From: Halichondria panicea
Lineage: Eukaryota > Porifera > Demospongiae > Suberitida > Halichondriidae
Assembly: GCF_963675165.1 (NCBI RefSeq)
Contig: NC_087386.1
Coordinates: 1,166,931-1,230,930, forward strand
DNA length: 64,000 nucleotides
Reading direction: 5' to 3'
Part shown: piece by piece, positions 33,980 to 46,442 of the stretch
Numbering within the stretch: the stretch's first letter is position 1
Layout of the letters: each line of letters opens with the position of its first letter
Made by a program: the position numbers and the translations under genes
Notes under the pieces: generated by a model
What the model was told of the DNA's origin: nothing
What the model saw: the letters and a program-made list of their open reading frames with translations, nothing else
The model's database searches: none

Positions 33980-36900
33980 TTAATTGTTATTGCGTTCCTC
34001 CACTGTCACCTGCAGAGAGGCTAGGTCTGCTATGAGCGCTTCCAATGTAGCTCCTACGACAATGTTCCCGCCATTCTCTGCCATTCGAATGAGTTTCTTT
34101 GCTTTCTCAACGTCTTCTTCTGAGCCAGTTATCGTACAATCTCGAGTTTGGGGTCCAAATAAAGAAAATGACTCCAGTCCTGTAGGTCCATCTTTGATAT
34201 CGATGTTGGCACCAGAGAGGCTCCTGATTGCATTGATAGTTTGACCCTTGGTTCCTATGATTAGACCAACTTTGTTATTGGGAATTTGAATTGTTTCGGC
34301 CTTGGCAGTACGCTGGTACACTTGCTTCTTGAGTCGGTCCAGAATCATCTGTAGTGCTCTTTTCCGGTTCTCTTCACTGCCACGAATCACTCCTCTCTTG
34401 ACACCACCCAATCCACCATAGTCTTTCTCTATCTTGATTATGGTGTTCGTTTCCCTTTCGACAGCTTGAATGTTTCTTCCTTCTCGTCCGATAATGATGC
34501 CAGTGTGATCAGTGGGGACAGTGAACACTAGCACTCGTTCTTCACCCTCAGAGAAGTTCGTCTCGAGATCACTAGATACTACAAAGAGAAAGGAATATGA
34601 ACATAATTATGCAGGGAACAAAATGTCAGCAAACCATTTGGAGATATGTTCAGTCCGCCCTGCTTGAGAACTTCTTCAGGCGACCACCAATCAGCAGCAA
34701 AAGGATGGGATCGAAAATCATTCAAAGCACTTTCAGAGGAGGCTGCATTACTCTGAGGCTCAGGGTTTCCTTGATTGGGAGGAGGGGAATTCGATGATGA
34801 ACTATCGATGTTATCAAATCGGTTGTCCTTTTTGAGCATTCGAACAGGTAGAAAGACTCCACGTCCATTGGCACAGTAGAAATATTTCACATCATCCTTA
34901 CTCCCATCTCCACCGCCAGGTACCTCATTTTCCTGTGTAAAACGATAATGAAAATGTACAATTTAGTCATTGTCATATAATACCATTTCAATTCCAGCCA
35001 CAGGTTGCCCTAGTGTCTCAGGAAGTTCTCCAATCCACCTCACCACTCCGCACCAAGCTGCAGCGTCACGTCTCTCCACCATCACCATATCATCTAGCTC
35101 GAACGGACAAACAGACGGTGATCTCCCAGGAATCCTCAGGGGGCGAGTAGGTGTGGCAGCATTTTCCTGGAGGCTTGCAGGTATCAAACTAGGAGAAGGG
35201 GCCGCGGGAGCCAGCCTTTCAAATCGGTTTCTCCTCACAAATTCACGATCACTCTCTGGGGCTAGCCTATTAGGGAGACGTGGTGAGGTAGGAGGGACGT
35301 AAGGAAGTGGGTCACCTGTGGACATAAGAATAAGATTGTCAACACATTTGCCAACCTATAAGGGAGTAACTATATAGTCATGCATGTTTGACCACTAGAA
35401 GGTAACGTATGGCGGGAAATTTTCGTTGGTAAACATTTTCGTATGAACTGCCCAATTTTTGTTTTAAGTATTCATACAGCCCAGGATAATGACGTTTTTT
35501 GCGGTAGAATAATTTTGTATGATGCATGCTCTACAATACGACATTCCACCATACGAAAATAACCGGCAATACGGTAAGTAGGGACAACTAACTAGGTATA
35601 CTGTTTCAGATCTATTAGAGTAATATACTCCATTCATTGCGGGAATAGAACACGACACTATCACAGAGACATCACTTAAAAAGATTTACTCGAATAAAAG
35701 GTACTTTAATTTCACAAGAGTTTCCCAAGGGAATGCACAGCACACTATAATTATTATCCAGGGACTTAATTATCTGTAATTAAGGGTATTATTCAGGACA
35801 ACACTAACTTTTTTTAACATCTGTCTTGTCAAGTTTTTTCAGGAGCTCATTTAATTCACTGTCGTACAAGGCAGCATAGAGCATGTCTCGAGTCGCTTCT
35901 TGTCCATCTCTTCGCTTCCACTGGTAAAAAAACTGATGAATTTGCTCTTTGAGATCTCGCCCGTTAGCATATTCAATTGAATCAATGTCAGTTTGTGTGA
36001 ATTGAAGACTTCTAGCCAGGACCATCCATCCATGTCCAATGTGGTCAGAAATTTCCCTGATGAGGGCATCCAATGACTCTACAGGGTCACATTCAGGGGA
36101 CCTTATTTGAGAGGAACCAAGCCCTGTGATTGAGAGGGGGGAGGGTACACATCTCTTAAGCTCTTCAACGATTCGCTTATGTCCTGCGTGATTCTCACTG
36201 GACTCAAGCAAGCAATAGTAGAGCAGGCGAAAACCATTTTCACCTCCATTTTTTTTTGTTAGATTGAAAAGATTCGTTATTTTGGCTGAATTGTCAAGAT
36301 AAGGTGATAATATGGAATCGATGTCAGCCATTAGTACCAGATGACATTTTAGCAAGTATGGAAGCAGTGTTGACATGCTAACGTAGAGAATAAAGTTCGG
36401 GTACTCTTTAAAGACATCTTCAGTCACTAAATACCTTTGCTCAATTAATGATGCATCTGAGGAGAGGAGAAAAAAATAGTAGTTTACAGATTTACTCTAA
36501 TAGGCAGAATGAGGAAATTTTCATTATGAATAATATACAACCTAGCCTTGTCACCAGGCTGATTTTCTCAAATATAACACTAGGTAGAAAAATAGGCCTG
36601 AGGAAGATTGTATCTGGCTGGGCGTGGTTGGATTTTGGCGAATTACGTGTCAATTTCTCCCAAAATAGCTCCGTGATGGATCGTGTTATAACTATCCTGT
36701 GACGAAAGCTATAAACTAGGTACGGTAGCTATCAAGCACTAGCTTATGCACTGCATTGTGTCAAACAACAAGGCCCCCCCACTCAATGAGCAATGAGAAT
36801 CATCAAGTTAAGTACAAGCTGTCAATGTCAAACTTCTGTGTGAAGGTAGGGAAGTTTTTATTTGGAATTTGGCAAGTCTCTGTGCTATACCAGTCACAGT

Positions 36901-39900
36901 GCTGAACCGGAAGCCATTCTACCTGGCCATAGATTGTGAATTGACCACAACAATACTTATTGTCATATTAATATCGACATTTACGCATATACTAAATAGG
37001 CATAGGACTATTTATCTCTGTCTGTTCTATTAAAAAAAATCGGCCTGGGGACAAGGATAAAAAGATATACCTGCACTTCGGATTATAATTTGTTCTTTCA
37101 TATACGAAAAGATTTGTTGAACCTCCTCCCAGCTAGGGTTGTGATGAGTGTGGAACCATTTTTTGATCACTTCCATTAGTGCTGTATCTGTGTCTTGGCG
37201 GCACTGTACTATTATGGTTTCCAGCACATCACTCTCCAAGTTGAAGAGCATTCCTACTCTGTACCACGAATAGGACCATGGAATGAGCTGAGCAAACACA
37301 TTGTGAACGGTAACTTCATCAGCACCTATAATTATACAAGCACAAAAATACATTAATATGTGTTGATCATTTTCATATTTTGAGCTAACTTACCATTATG
37401 TATCTTGGTAAACCAGACGATTTGAGCAGAAGAAAGTGCAATTATTTTATTCATAGCAGAACATCTCCAGTGACCCTCTGTGCTAGGCACAATCATGTGT
37501 GTTTGGTCAACCTGACCACATGTACAGTGAAACCCCACAACAGGAAGAGCTTGACCAGAAATGTGATATGCTTCCGCGGCTTTGTTTAAACCATTAACTA
37601 GTGCTTTTCTGATACATGGTAGAAGCTCATGATCTTCTATTGAATTGACATAAGCGTTCACTTCAGCATTTTCATTTCTATACAAAGTAATGAGAGTATT
37701 AACTCCGCGTAAAACAAATTGTACACGATTCTTGAAAACTTGACTTTGATCAACGATTTTCCAAGGCCATGGGTCACCATTGTACACTGAGCATAAGTAA
37801 CATATTATGTACTCAAAAAAGCCACGAGCAACAGAATACTGAAGCACAAGTGGAGCAACTTTGGTTTGACTCACACCTAAAAAAAAGCTGAAAGTTTCAA
37901 GATCGGCTTCTTCCCTCAGTAAGCATGGCATCAAGAATAATGACTTTCCCAGCTCCATTAATATATATAAATCTTTGAAGAGGGATATTGCATCTTTACT
38001 TGTGAACAATCCTCCAGCATATACGTCTTCACAAACTTCAAATGCAGTGATAGGAATAATAGCAGCTCCATCGTTATGTTGCATGGCATAAAGGTTTATC
38101 TGTGCAATCAATTCAATCAATACGGTCGAATCTTTAAATATCACATTTGGAAGGACATTGCCAAAATAAAGAATCAAGCCACTTATATGCAAGTTAAGTA
38201 AGGCAATTTCAAGATCATTAGTTGACAGTCTAAATTCTGTGGAAATAATTAATACTTCTTGCTTGCTAATAAACCTCCGATTGTTGTGACGCATAACTTT
38301 CTTGATAGCGTGACCAAGCATGTGCCAGGATAGAGAGACGTGCTTCACATCACTTAAGGTCAACGATGATACTAGGTGCTGTTCAATGTTTTCTATCTCC
38401 CTAATTGATTTGCCTACTTCAAATACTGCTTGTTTTCCATCCTCATCAGTAATTAACTTTGCCTGTTCATTATCCTTAAAAAGAATCTCACTCTTTTTCT
38501 CGTTAGTTTCAATCGATTCAAATTCTGCATGCTTTCCAACGACCATCAATTTTGTTGCTAGCACACTGATGTCTTTTATTAGTTGCTTACTAGTGAGATA
38601 TCTTTGTATTTTATTTCCGTGAACTGACATTCTCTGAAGAAATATTTTTTCTTCGAGATCTTGGCTCAAACTCATACAGTTAATGCCTATAGTGATGCCT
38701 TTAAGGAAAATCGGGAGCACATCCAATAACCAAACATCAGAGCAGCATATGCAATTAATTATGTCAAGATCTGTTGTTGATTGATCACAATTGATCATCA
38801 GTCGCAAAATGTTCTCAGAAGAGACACATTTTAATATACTTTCTTTAGGTATTGGCTGATAGGCTAGAATCGGATTGGAAGTTAAATTATGTCGTGAATC
38901 TGTAGTAAATGCATATTTTGGCTCTTCAAACTTTTCATCAACAGATTGATCTTCTTTTCCTTGCTTACTTTGATTTCTTGGACTTGTTTCAGGGTTTTCA
39001 TTTGAGACCTCTTTAGGTGCTTGTTGTATAGAATGTTCATCTGACTGGTCATGTTCAGCTCCCTTTGGAGTCTGTACTGCAGCATTACGAGCAAATACCA
39101 TATCAAAATCGTGATCATGTAAAGGTTTAATATTTTCACCACTGACGGTATAATAACTAAATTCTAGGTTAGTTGTTGTTCTAGGAATGGGATCCAATGA
39201 GTGTGGTGATTCAAAAGGTGTAAAGTTCTTATCCATAATCATTCGCTTGCAAGCAAGGACATCTGATCCTGGCAGTCCAGTAAAAAGAATTGTTGTGAAT
39301 CGCAGACCAAACTTCTTTCCTTTCATTGCAGCCTCAAATCTAGCCTCAGCATCTGTAGAAAAGGAATGAGTATTATAATAGGCTGTATAGTTACTATGTT
39401 ATACTTACCTTTCACAGTAGTTATCTTTTGATGATGTTCATCAGTCAACCATATTTTGTGGGAAGTAGTGAGCTCCATTTTTTTGCCAGCATGTTCACCA
39501 CATGGTACATGATTATCCGTAGCAAATGGCAAGTATTTGAGAAAGTGGGTGCTAGATGAATGTTCAGAGCAAGAACACGCAAATGTTAAGCGTACTGATT
39601 GTGTATTGACAACTCTTTGCAACTGCACATCAAGAGTGGATACAATTTTAAGGCATAGGTCACGGTGGGGAATATTGTCATCAGTAAGTCCGTCAAAGTG
39701 AGCTCGAACACAGTCAATAAATTCCGTGAATACAAGCTGAAACTGGCAATTTATTTCGAATGACACCATGTTCTTACAATTTATAAAATTAGGTGTCAGT
39801 TTCCATATTATACTGCCTTCTTTAATTCCAGAAAGTACAGTCATTAGTCTTGGGAAAAAACCAGGTGGTACAAACTTGGATTTCGAAACCAAAAAGAGAG

Positions 39901-42900
39901 GTGCCACTTTTAAATCGGCTGGTAATACAGAACAGGCCGAAATGCTTGCATCAAACACATGCTGATGATTAGGACAAATGGGAAGCACTTGTAACATAGA
40001 CGGAATAAAGTAGCCTTCCAGTAGAGGCATTGCTAAATGGTGCTCTTCAAAGAAGCTAAGAATCCATGATAGCGGGAGACCTGTCTTACTATCTGCTAGG
40101 AACCTTTCACCAACTTGGACATTCAGAATACCCTGTGTTTGAAGCTGCTTCCATTGTTCAGGGAGATCAATATATACCTGGGGATCAAGAATAGTTCCAA
40201 GAATGGAAAGTAGGTTCTTAGGCTCAACAATAACATATTCTTGGAGATTTTTATTGCCATGATACCATATAAATATACCAAGTTCGTGAAAATAACAGAG
40301 AGCTGCTTGAACGTCTGTTTTGTGCTTTTTCGCTATATCACTAGCTTTTTCAAATGTTACAATTCCTGTGTAAGGCTGTTGTAAGCGTGATTCTCGTTCT
40401 AGATCAATCTTGAAAGCAATCCATTTGATAGGTATTTTTGCTTTGGCACTCTTTGTGCAGGAAACTATTTGCTCTCGCAAAGCTTTCATTCCAGGATCTT
40501 CATACTTCGCTCCTGATCGTGTGTTATCTATCTCAAACATAACAGTAGAGTTGGTTGTAGAAGTTAAAGGTGAGAGAACTTTTTCAAGAAAGTCTATCTG
40601 CAGAGACTTCACATCATCTTTTAACTGAAAGAACATTTGCTCCAATTCTTGCTTATCATTTTCTTTAATTTGGTCTTTGAAAGTGCCGATAAAGGCTACT
40701 TTAGGAAAAGTTGTTCCAATAGCTGCTTCGAATACTCTCTTCTTCAACATATCTGGGAGGTTGCTGAGATGCAAATCAAATGAAGTAGAGTCTAGAAAGG
40801 AAAGACATCGATATAGGTAATCAGTAGATGTGTAAGGAGACTCTCTCTCTCTTTCAAGTTGGCAGGTAGGTCTAATAGAAGCGTTGGAATTATCCAACAG
40901 GTCACGTAGACTAACAACAATGCCATAAATGGATCTAAATTTGGCAAAGCAAGGAAGAAGATCTTGAAACATTGGTTGACCTCCTGTGTCCCAGAGAGTG
41001 AGGTAAATATTATCTGGGTCGCTTTTATAAACGTTGTCGTATTTCTTAAATACCACGGTGCTTTTCTTTGAGTCCACTGTAGTTTCAAATGTTTCTTGAT
41101 ATAGAAGCTCTTGCTCCATTATGATTGTGCTTTTCTCCTTATCATTAAAGGGAATGTTCTGGAGATGCTTTCTAATGGACGTCTTTCCCACTCCAGTGTG
41201 CCCAATGAGAATCATGTGCAAATGTGATACCTCCAAATATTCAGAATCTGGTAGTTCAAGAGTAGCTTTCATTTCCAGGTGGGTTTTCTCCAGATCTAGT
41301 AAGTTATGTGATAAAATGAGACAGACACAAGATGTAATACTTACCTAGTATGCGTGATAGCTGTTTAGCAACATCTGTTGTATTACTTAGACAGCCTGAT
41401 TTCACGTCTGGGAACCACCTGTTGTTGAAATTACTGAAGAGAATGTGGTTTTCGGGTAGCTCAGAGTTGTCGCTATACTGTTTACGATGGACCATCAAAA
41501 GAAGAGTATCTTTGAGCCAATTTAGACTAGGTAACTCAGGTTGGGTCATGGTTTCCAATTGATGGAAGTACGAATGCTCATACATAGGTAAAAACATTGC
41601 TTTTGCGTCATCTGTACTAGTTGTATGTACAAATAGAGATTCTGTAGTCATTTGAAGCTTAATATTAGGTGAGAACCCAAGAACACTAATAGTAGCATTC
41701 AATAACAATGACAGCTGTTGTATTTCAGATAAAGTCTCAGAAGAAAAGCAATACTCTTTTAATGGTTGCTGAACTTCAAACAGGATGATAGGGGGGGAAG
41801 AGAGTTTAGTATCAAAATGAACACATTTTGCTGGCATTACATTGGGATTACTCCGTTGTAGATCTTCAATGTATTTACTGAATTTCAGAACATCGTCCTC
41901 GCCATTGTATTTTAATGCCATACATTGCTGCCCATTGTGAAGAGCCTTCCAGAGCGAGCATGGAGACACGTCAAGGTCCATTTCCTCTTGTAGTTCAAGT
42001 TTACTTTCACAAAATATAGTGTTGAGAATTTGATTGTAAGTTACTTCCACTTTAGATCCAGGGTCTACAATAAATATTAAACTGAAGAATGCACCAAAAA
42101 TTAAAATTTACTTGCCTGTAGACGTGTGTTCAAGATCCGTGGTATCAATGTCTGCTTCCATTCCATCACTTGTCTCATTATCCGCTTCACTACACGTACT
42201 TCTGATCTCAGCCAGCTCACTATTACCGAGATTAGACACAGAACCTGCAACAAATGATTACAGAATAGTATCTAGTGCTCTTGTGCTTCTAGAGAGAGTT
42301 GACAAATTTACTGACATTATAAAGGAACCATTACAATTTTTAATACTCTTTTACCTGTATCTTTTAGTCTAACTTCTTCTAAGTCAAATTCGAGTAGATT
42401 TTGCTCCCTTATAGTAACTTTTAGGAAGCCATGGGCCTTGAGCTGAGACTTCTGATACTTTGACAGTTGACTAATTTCCCCAAAGTAAGGAGGTGCTCCG
42501 AATACAAGCTCAGTACAGCCTTCTCTTGCTTGTTTGAAACATAGATGGTAGTTTGGTGAGCCGAGAATTTTTGCGAATACATACTTCATATGTTTGATCA
42601 CGTTGTGTGAGAGCTGATCATACTCAGAGTCTACTTTGCACTTCACTTTAACTTGGTGTTTTGGCCAAGGACCCTCGTCGTGTAGGAAGATAAAGCAACG
42701 CTGACTGACATACGTTTTAAATTTTGCTTTGTAGTCATCCAGAACTGAATCACTGCTGGTTATTGTAGGGAAGAGATATTTATTTCGGAGTTGTTCAATC
42801 AATTCATAATCAAACCATGAACAGTATTGCTGTTTCGTCAAATAGACTGCAATATCATCAAAACTCTCGAGATCATCCAAGCAATCTAAAACTTGTGAGC

Positions 42901-43785
42901 TGGTCGATGGGAAATACCACTTAGGCTTTAGAAGTATCTTTAAATACACAATTAATTTCTGTATGTCTACAGACTTCTCTAGTTCACTAAATGTGTCCAA
43001 CACTAACTCGCAAAAACTTCCATGCAGTTTTGTCGATTGGTGAAGCAACTCCATTTCAATGTAATCAATATCGTCAGAAGGAATTCCGTAGATTTCTAAC
43101 TTAGGAAATGGATAAGCTTTGGGATTGGGGCAGGTTTCTCCAGTAATGAAACCATACACAGTGCATTGCCCACACCCACACTCAAATTGCAAGCGAGGTA
43201 CTTGTTGCAATCCCAATGATGAAACTGAATGAATACTAGATGTAAACGATTCACTTGAATCACTAACATCTGATGATAATGATTCTCGGGTAAACGCTCC
43301 ACTGTTTTCTGTATAAAAACATGCATGAAATAAGGAATTATGTGTGTGTGTGTGTGTGTGTGTACATTGTATTGAGTGATTGGTGTTTCCCTGCAGTCTC
43401 AAAACATGCCAAAGATCTGGTCTATTCTATATCAAAAGTGGTCAATATGATGTATGTATAATCTCACCATTTTTTTCAGCCAAGTACCGACATACATTAT
43501 TAGCTATCTCTTCTTTCTCAAGCCTGAGTAATTTTTCCAGTAGAGCTGCGTATGTCGCTTTAAAAGAATCATGTCCTTTCCACAGAGATAAGCACTTGAT
43601 CATCGCCATTTGACTGCCGTTTAAATGCAAAGTGGTTTTCACATCATCTTTTTCAGCTGGAGTTAGGTTCATTAGATTGAGATATAATTCAATCTTGTCA
43701 AAATGTTTAGCCAAGAAGGTGATATCGTCATCTTTTATTTCAGAATTGAGTTGATTTTTGGTTAAACGGTGTCTATCCATAAGCC
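33980..43785 (-). CDS. Roco-type scaffold: DD, pseudokinase, two Roc-COR, DD, CARD-like, DD, CAP-Gly, KH, KH
   Basis: Eleven exons: 43785-43468, 43308-42355, 42244-42116, 42064-41345, 41295-39409, 39352-37394, 37325-37071, 36456-35809, 35315-34984, 34932-34635, 34578-33980. All phases agree; the 42116 donor is GC, not GT. From ATG 43780 the product is 2697 aa. Seen in order: a death-fold; a module with WYFPSTSS and EGCTELVF; a kinase-like region lacking catalytic motifs; Roc with GHTGVGKTS, DTGGQ and a TFKD-type loop, then COR; a second Roc-COR whose P-loop reads GLPGSD, without Lys; a death-fold; a CARD-like stretch and a clear death domain; a CAP-Gly resembling CYLD; two KH domains with GREG and GTKG loops. 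Probably a signalling GTPase scaffold with RNA contact. It may join the 2A exons upstream (44161-45561). Confidence 0.82.
35406..35573. mobile_element. MITE of the CGTATAGCGGG family, in intron of the Roco gene
   Basis: Begins CGTATGGCGGGAAATTTTCG and ends CCATACGAAAATAACCGGCAATACG. The interior CATACAGCCCAGGATAATGACG matches the elements at 32063 and about 48160. It sits between the death-domain exon and the CAP-Gly exon in two of the three paralogues. Confidence 0.6.
43338..43364. repeat. (TG)n microsatellite upstream of exon acceptor
   Basis: About 12 TG units, 30 bp upstream (in gene direction) of the exon starting at 43308. Confidence 0.85.
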
Positions 43786-44160
43786 CTGAAAATATAAAAG
43801 TTATTGGTACACATGCAATGGTGTATGAGCTCTACGGTATGTATAATTGTTATAACCATGGCAGCGGTATAGTCATAATTATGCAGACAGCTTGTATAAA
43901 CTACAGCTCAATTTGATTTTTGGTGCAACTATGATACTAACACCCCACAGTAATATTATGGTAATGAGTATCCTGAAACCTTTCTTTGCAGCAATAATAC
44001 ATAGTGCCAAATCGATATCTTTCTAGGACCTAGAGTGATACTTAATTCCCATGCACTTCAAATCCAAAGCCAACGAATGGTGACAATTACAAAGTATAAC
44101 TATACATGCATAAGCCATTTCTTGCAAAGAGACAAAATTATACACTCCTAGATAATATTA

Positions 44161-45561
44161 CTATCCACCTTGCATATGTGACGAGGACAGTCGGGATGTA
44201 TCCATGGTTGTGGACACAGAAGCACCAGACGTCTTTTGTTTCTGCCTCTTAGAACCACCATCATTCACTGTTACAAGAGGTACAGATTCTCCGCTATCTT
44301 TCCCTACAGGCAGTTGTTCTGGTAATGGCTGACAAGCTGTACACCAGGAAAAATTGGTATTTGCAGTTTCAGACAGTGAATGAAGGTTTTTATGCTGATG
44401 GCTAGTACTACTTATTCCACAATGTATGCTAATAGACTTACACAATGGTACAGTTTGTGGGAGCTCTTCCTCCGCTGAGAGATACTCGGTAGATGAATCA
44501 GAAGAGGAACGATCTGAATCAATTTACAATGATTGCAATAAAATAATAGACACGGGATGCATCACCTTGTTGACAATAATTCTCTCTGATTTTCACTGCC
44601 AAATGTTCCATTGAAATGCCTGTGAAAGCATCAGCAATTTTCTCCCAGCCAATTCCGTATAGCTCACAGTTAGTTACAATGTACTGACATAGAACCCTTT
44701 TCTGTTCGTTTATATCTGTGAAAAGTTGATTTGTTACTAATTTTTATGATACTTTTTGCTTACCTTCATGCTTACGCTGAATTCTGTCTAATTCCAGCGG
44801 AGGAATACCCAGTTCTTTACCGAAAGGAATGGGATCAGTCAACTCGAGCAATTCGACAAATAGATTCAATGGTGTGAGCTTGCGAACAGGGCCAGGGTTA
44901 GTCTCGACATCTCCAGCAAGTATTAGCAACATTAAAAGAACCTCCAAACTTTGTAGTTTGCTTTTGAAGCTTACTACCAGTGCCATATGGACACCAGGAG
45001 AATGTTTGTATTGCTCAGTGTGTACATAATTATGATTAAAGAGAGACGGATAAATTTGCCTTGAAACATCTTCCTGTTTTTGTAGCTCTACACAGAATGC
45101 AGGGGCTTCTATTGTGGGTAGAGAGAGACAGTCTCTAAGGGCTGTGGGAAGCATGGGTAGATTGATAGTGATTGGTAATCAACATGGCATCAGTGTACAT
45201 TGTGCCTTCAGGTTCTTCGTTTTTCTTTACAGTGAAATGGAATCGGTAGTGGCCACTATAACTATACTGGTACAACATGACGAAAGATGTATAGACACAG
45301 CATTTAATTAATGTATAGCCAACCTTTTTAAAGGTACATTCAGGTTCAGTCCAAATTAAAGAGACTGGTCAGTCATCGACTAAGATTGGTACATGACTTA
45401 TAACTACATATACGGACAACAATTTATAATCAAGGTAATTCTGGCAAGCTACTAAAAATTAGTAAGATCTAACTGGCCAGAAGAACCGTTTAACACTTAT
45501 TGTAAAAGTTTTATAATGAATGAAACATACCTTCTACAACATTTCCACAGTCATAGCCCAT
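44161..45561 (-). CDS. 2A-like leader plus death domain (front end of Roco gene or separate gene), copy A
   Basis: Exons 45561-45531 (MGYDCGNVVE), 45087-44764, 44715-44566 and 44513-44161. The 2A-like motif LLMLLILAGDVETNPGP ends at residue 77. A death domain follows, split over two exons (ELLELTDPIPFG, ELYGIGWEKIADAF). Then comes a Ser/Glu-rich linker ending in a basic SKRQKQK stretch. Read alone the last exon stops at TAG 44161 (about 285 aa). Alternatively CAAG/GTGGAT at 44169 is a donor that joins in frame to the acceptor before 43785, giving a 2982-aa fusion; the sum of all 15 exons is divisible by three. If the 2A works, ribosomes would release the leader at Gly76/Pro77. In other animals such N-terminal 2A sequences can act as signal sequences when not processed. 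Which model is right is open. Confidence 0.78.
44888..44947 (-). other. 2A-like ribosome-skipping sequence, copy A
   Basis: Encodes LEVLLMLLILAGDVETNPGP. The C-terminal DVETNPGP fits the strict D(V/I)ExNPGP consensus, and the upstream Leu-rich helix is as required for activity. The Pro codon is 44888-44890. The reading frame is preserved in both paralogues. Confidence 0.9.
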
Positions 45562-46242
45562 ATTGAAAGAATTAACAACAGTTCATTGATGACTGCTTGT
45601 TTAATCTAGAGTAGATAGATACCTAGATATCTAGAGCCAATTTAGATCAGATTGGCAGGCTGTGGATTCTTCCTGCAAACTTTCAATTGCACAATGGAAA
45701 AGATAGTAGATCAAAAAAGTACCATGGCCAGCCCCTCCCCCATGGCCCAAAAATGAACTTGGGAAAATATACACAAGTGAGCAAGTTTGTAAATTAATGC
45801 ATGACTGTAATTATGCATGTGCATTGAATTGCATACAGTAATAGTACTGCTGATGCATTAGAGAACACTTGAGCTAAATGTAAATTTTAGTCTGTATTGA
45901 GATTGGCTGAGCACCTTTGGCGAGCTTTCCCCACTCTTAGTCAACCACAACCCTCAGGCTTGTTGTTCTTTGGCTGCAGGTTAGTCTTGCTCAGTAAGCA
46001 TCCAGTTCTGAAGGCACCCTTCATCACTTCAGCAGCCTCAAATAAGTCCATGCGATAGCGAGGAGCAAATGAGAAGTTTTACTCTGCATACGTATGATTT
46101 ATATACGAATCAATATCGTCCACTACTCTAGCCACAACATTTCCTTGTTTGTAATGTGCTAATTGCTATAAATTATATATAAGCTGTTGATAATGTCATC
46201 TTCGTTCAATAAGGTGGTAGTATATATACCTGACATATACCA
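45562..46242. other. Upstream region of the 2A gene, shared with block B
   Basis: Minus-strand upstream sequence of the MGYDCGNVVE exon. It aligns in segments with 57862-58500 as part of the segmental duplication. No gene recognised; it should contain the promoter. Confidence 0.5.
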
Positions 46243-46442
46243 TATAGAGGGTATATTTCGAGGGTATAAATGTTTGTGGTTTTTGCGGATTAGGCATGAA
46301 CCGCGAACATTTATAACCGCGAATTTAATATTTCATGCATGCATGCTGCAAAAAAGGCGCTATTCTACGAAAATTAAATCCGCGAAAACCTTTCTAAAGG
46401 CACTTCCGCGAAAATTTATACCCTCGAAATATACCCGCTATA
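46243..46442. mobile_element. 200-bp foldback MITE
   Basis: Begins TATAGAGGGTATATTTCGAG and ends CTCGAAATATACCCGCTATA, forming long near-perfect terminal inverted repeats. The interior is rich in CGCGAA and TTCGCG motifs. Present in block A; no clear counterpart in block B, so it probably inserted after duplication. Confidence 0.75.

Noticed and set aside
33984-34244. Plus-strand 86-codon frame opposite the KH exon, repeated in all three copies
   Set aside because: It is the antisense shadow of the conserved KH coding sequence and has no own signals.
35804-35809. TAG just after the death domain as the true end of the Roco gene
   Set aside because: Copy 3 has a consensus GTAAGT donor at the same place, and splicing to the CAP-Gly exon keeps frame in all copies. 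Not excluded for copies 1 and 2, whose donor is GTTAGT.
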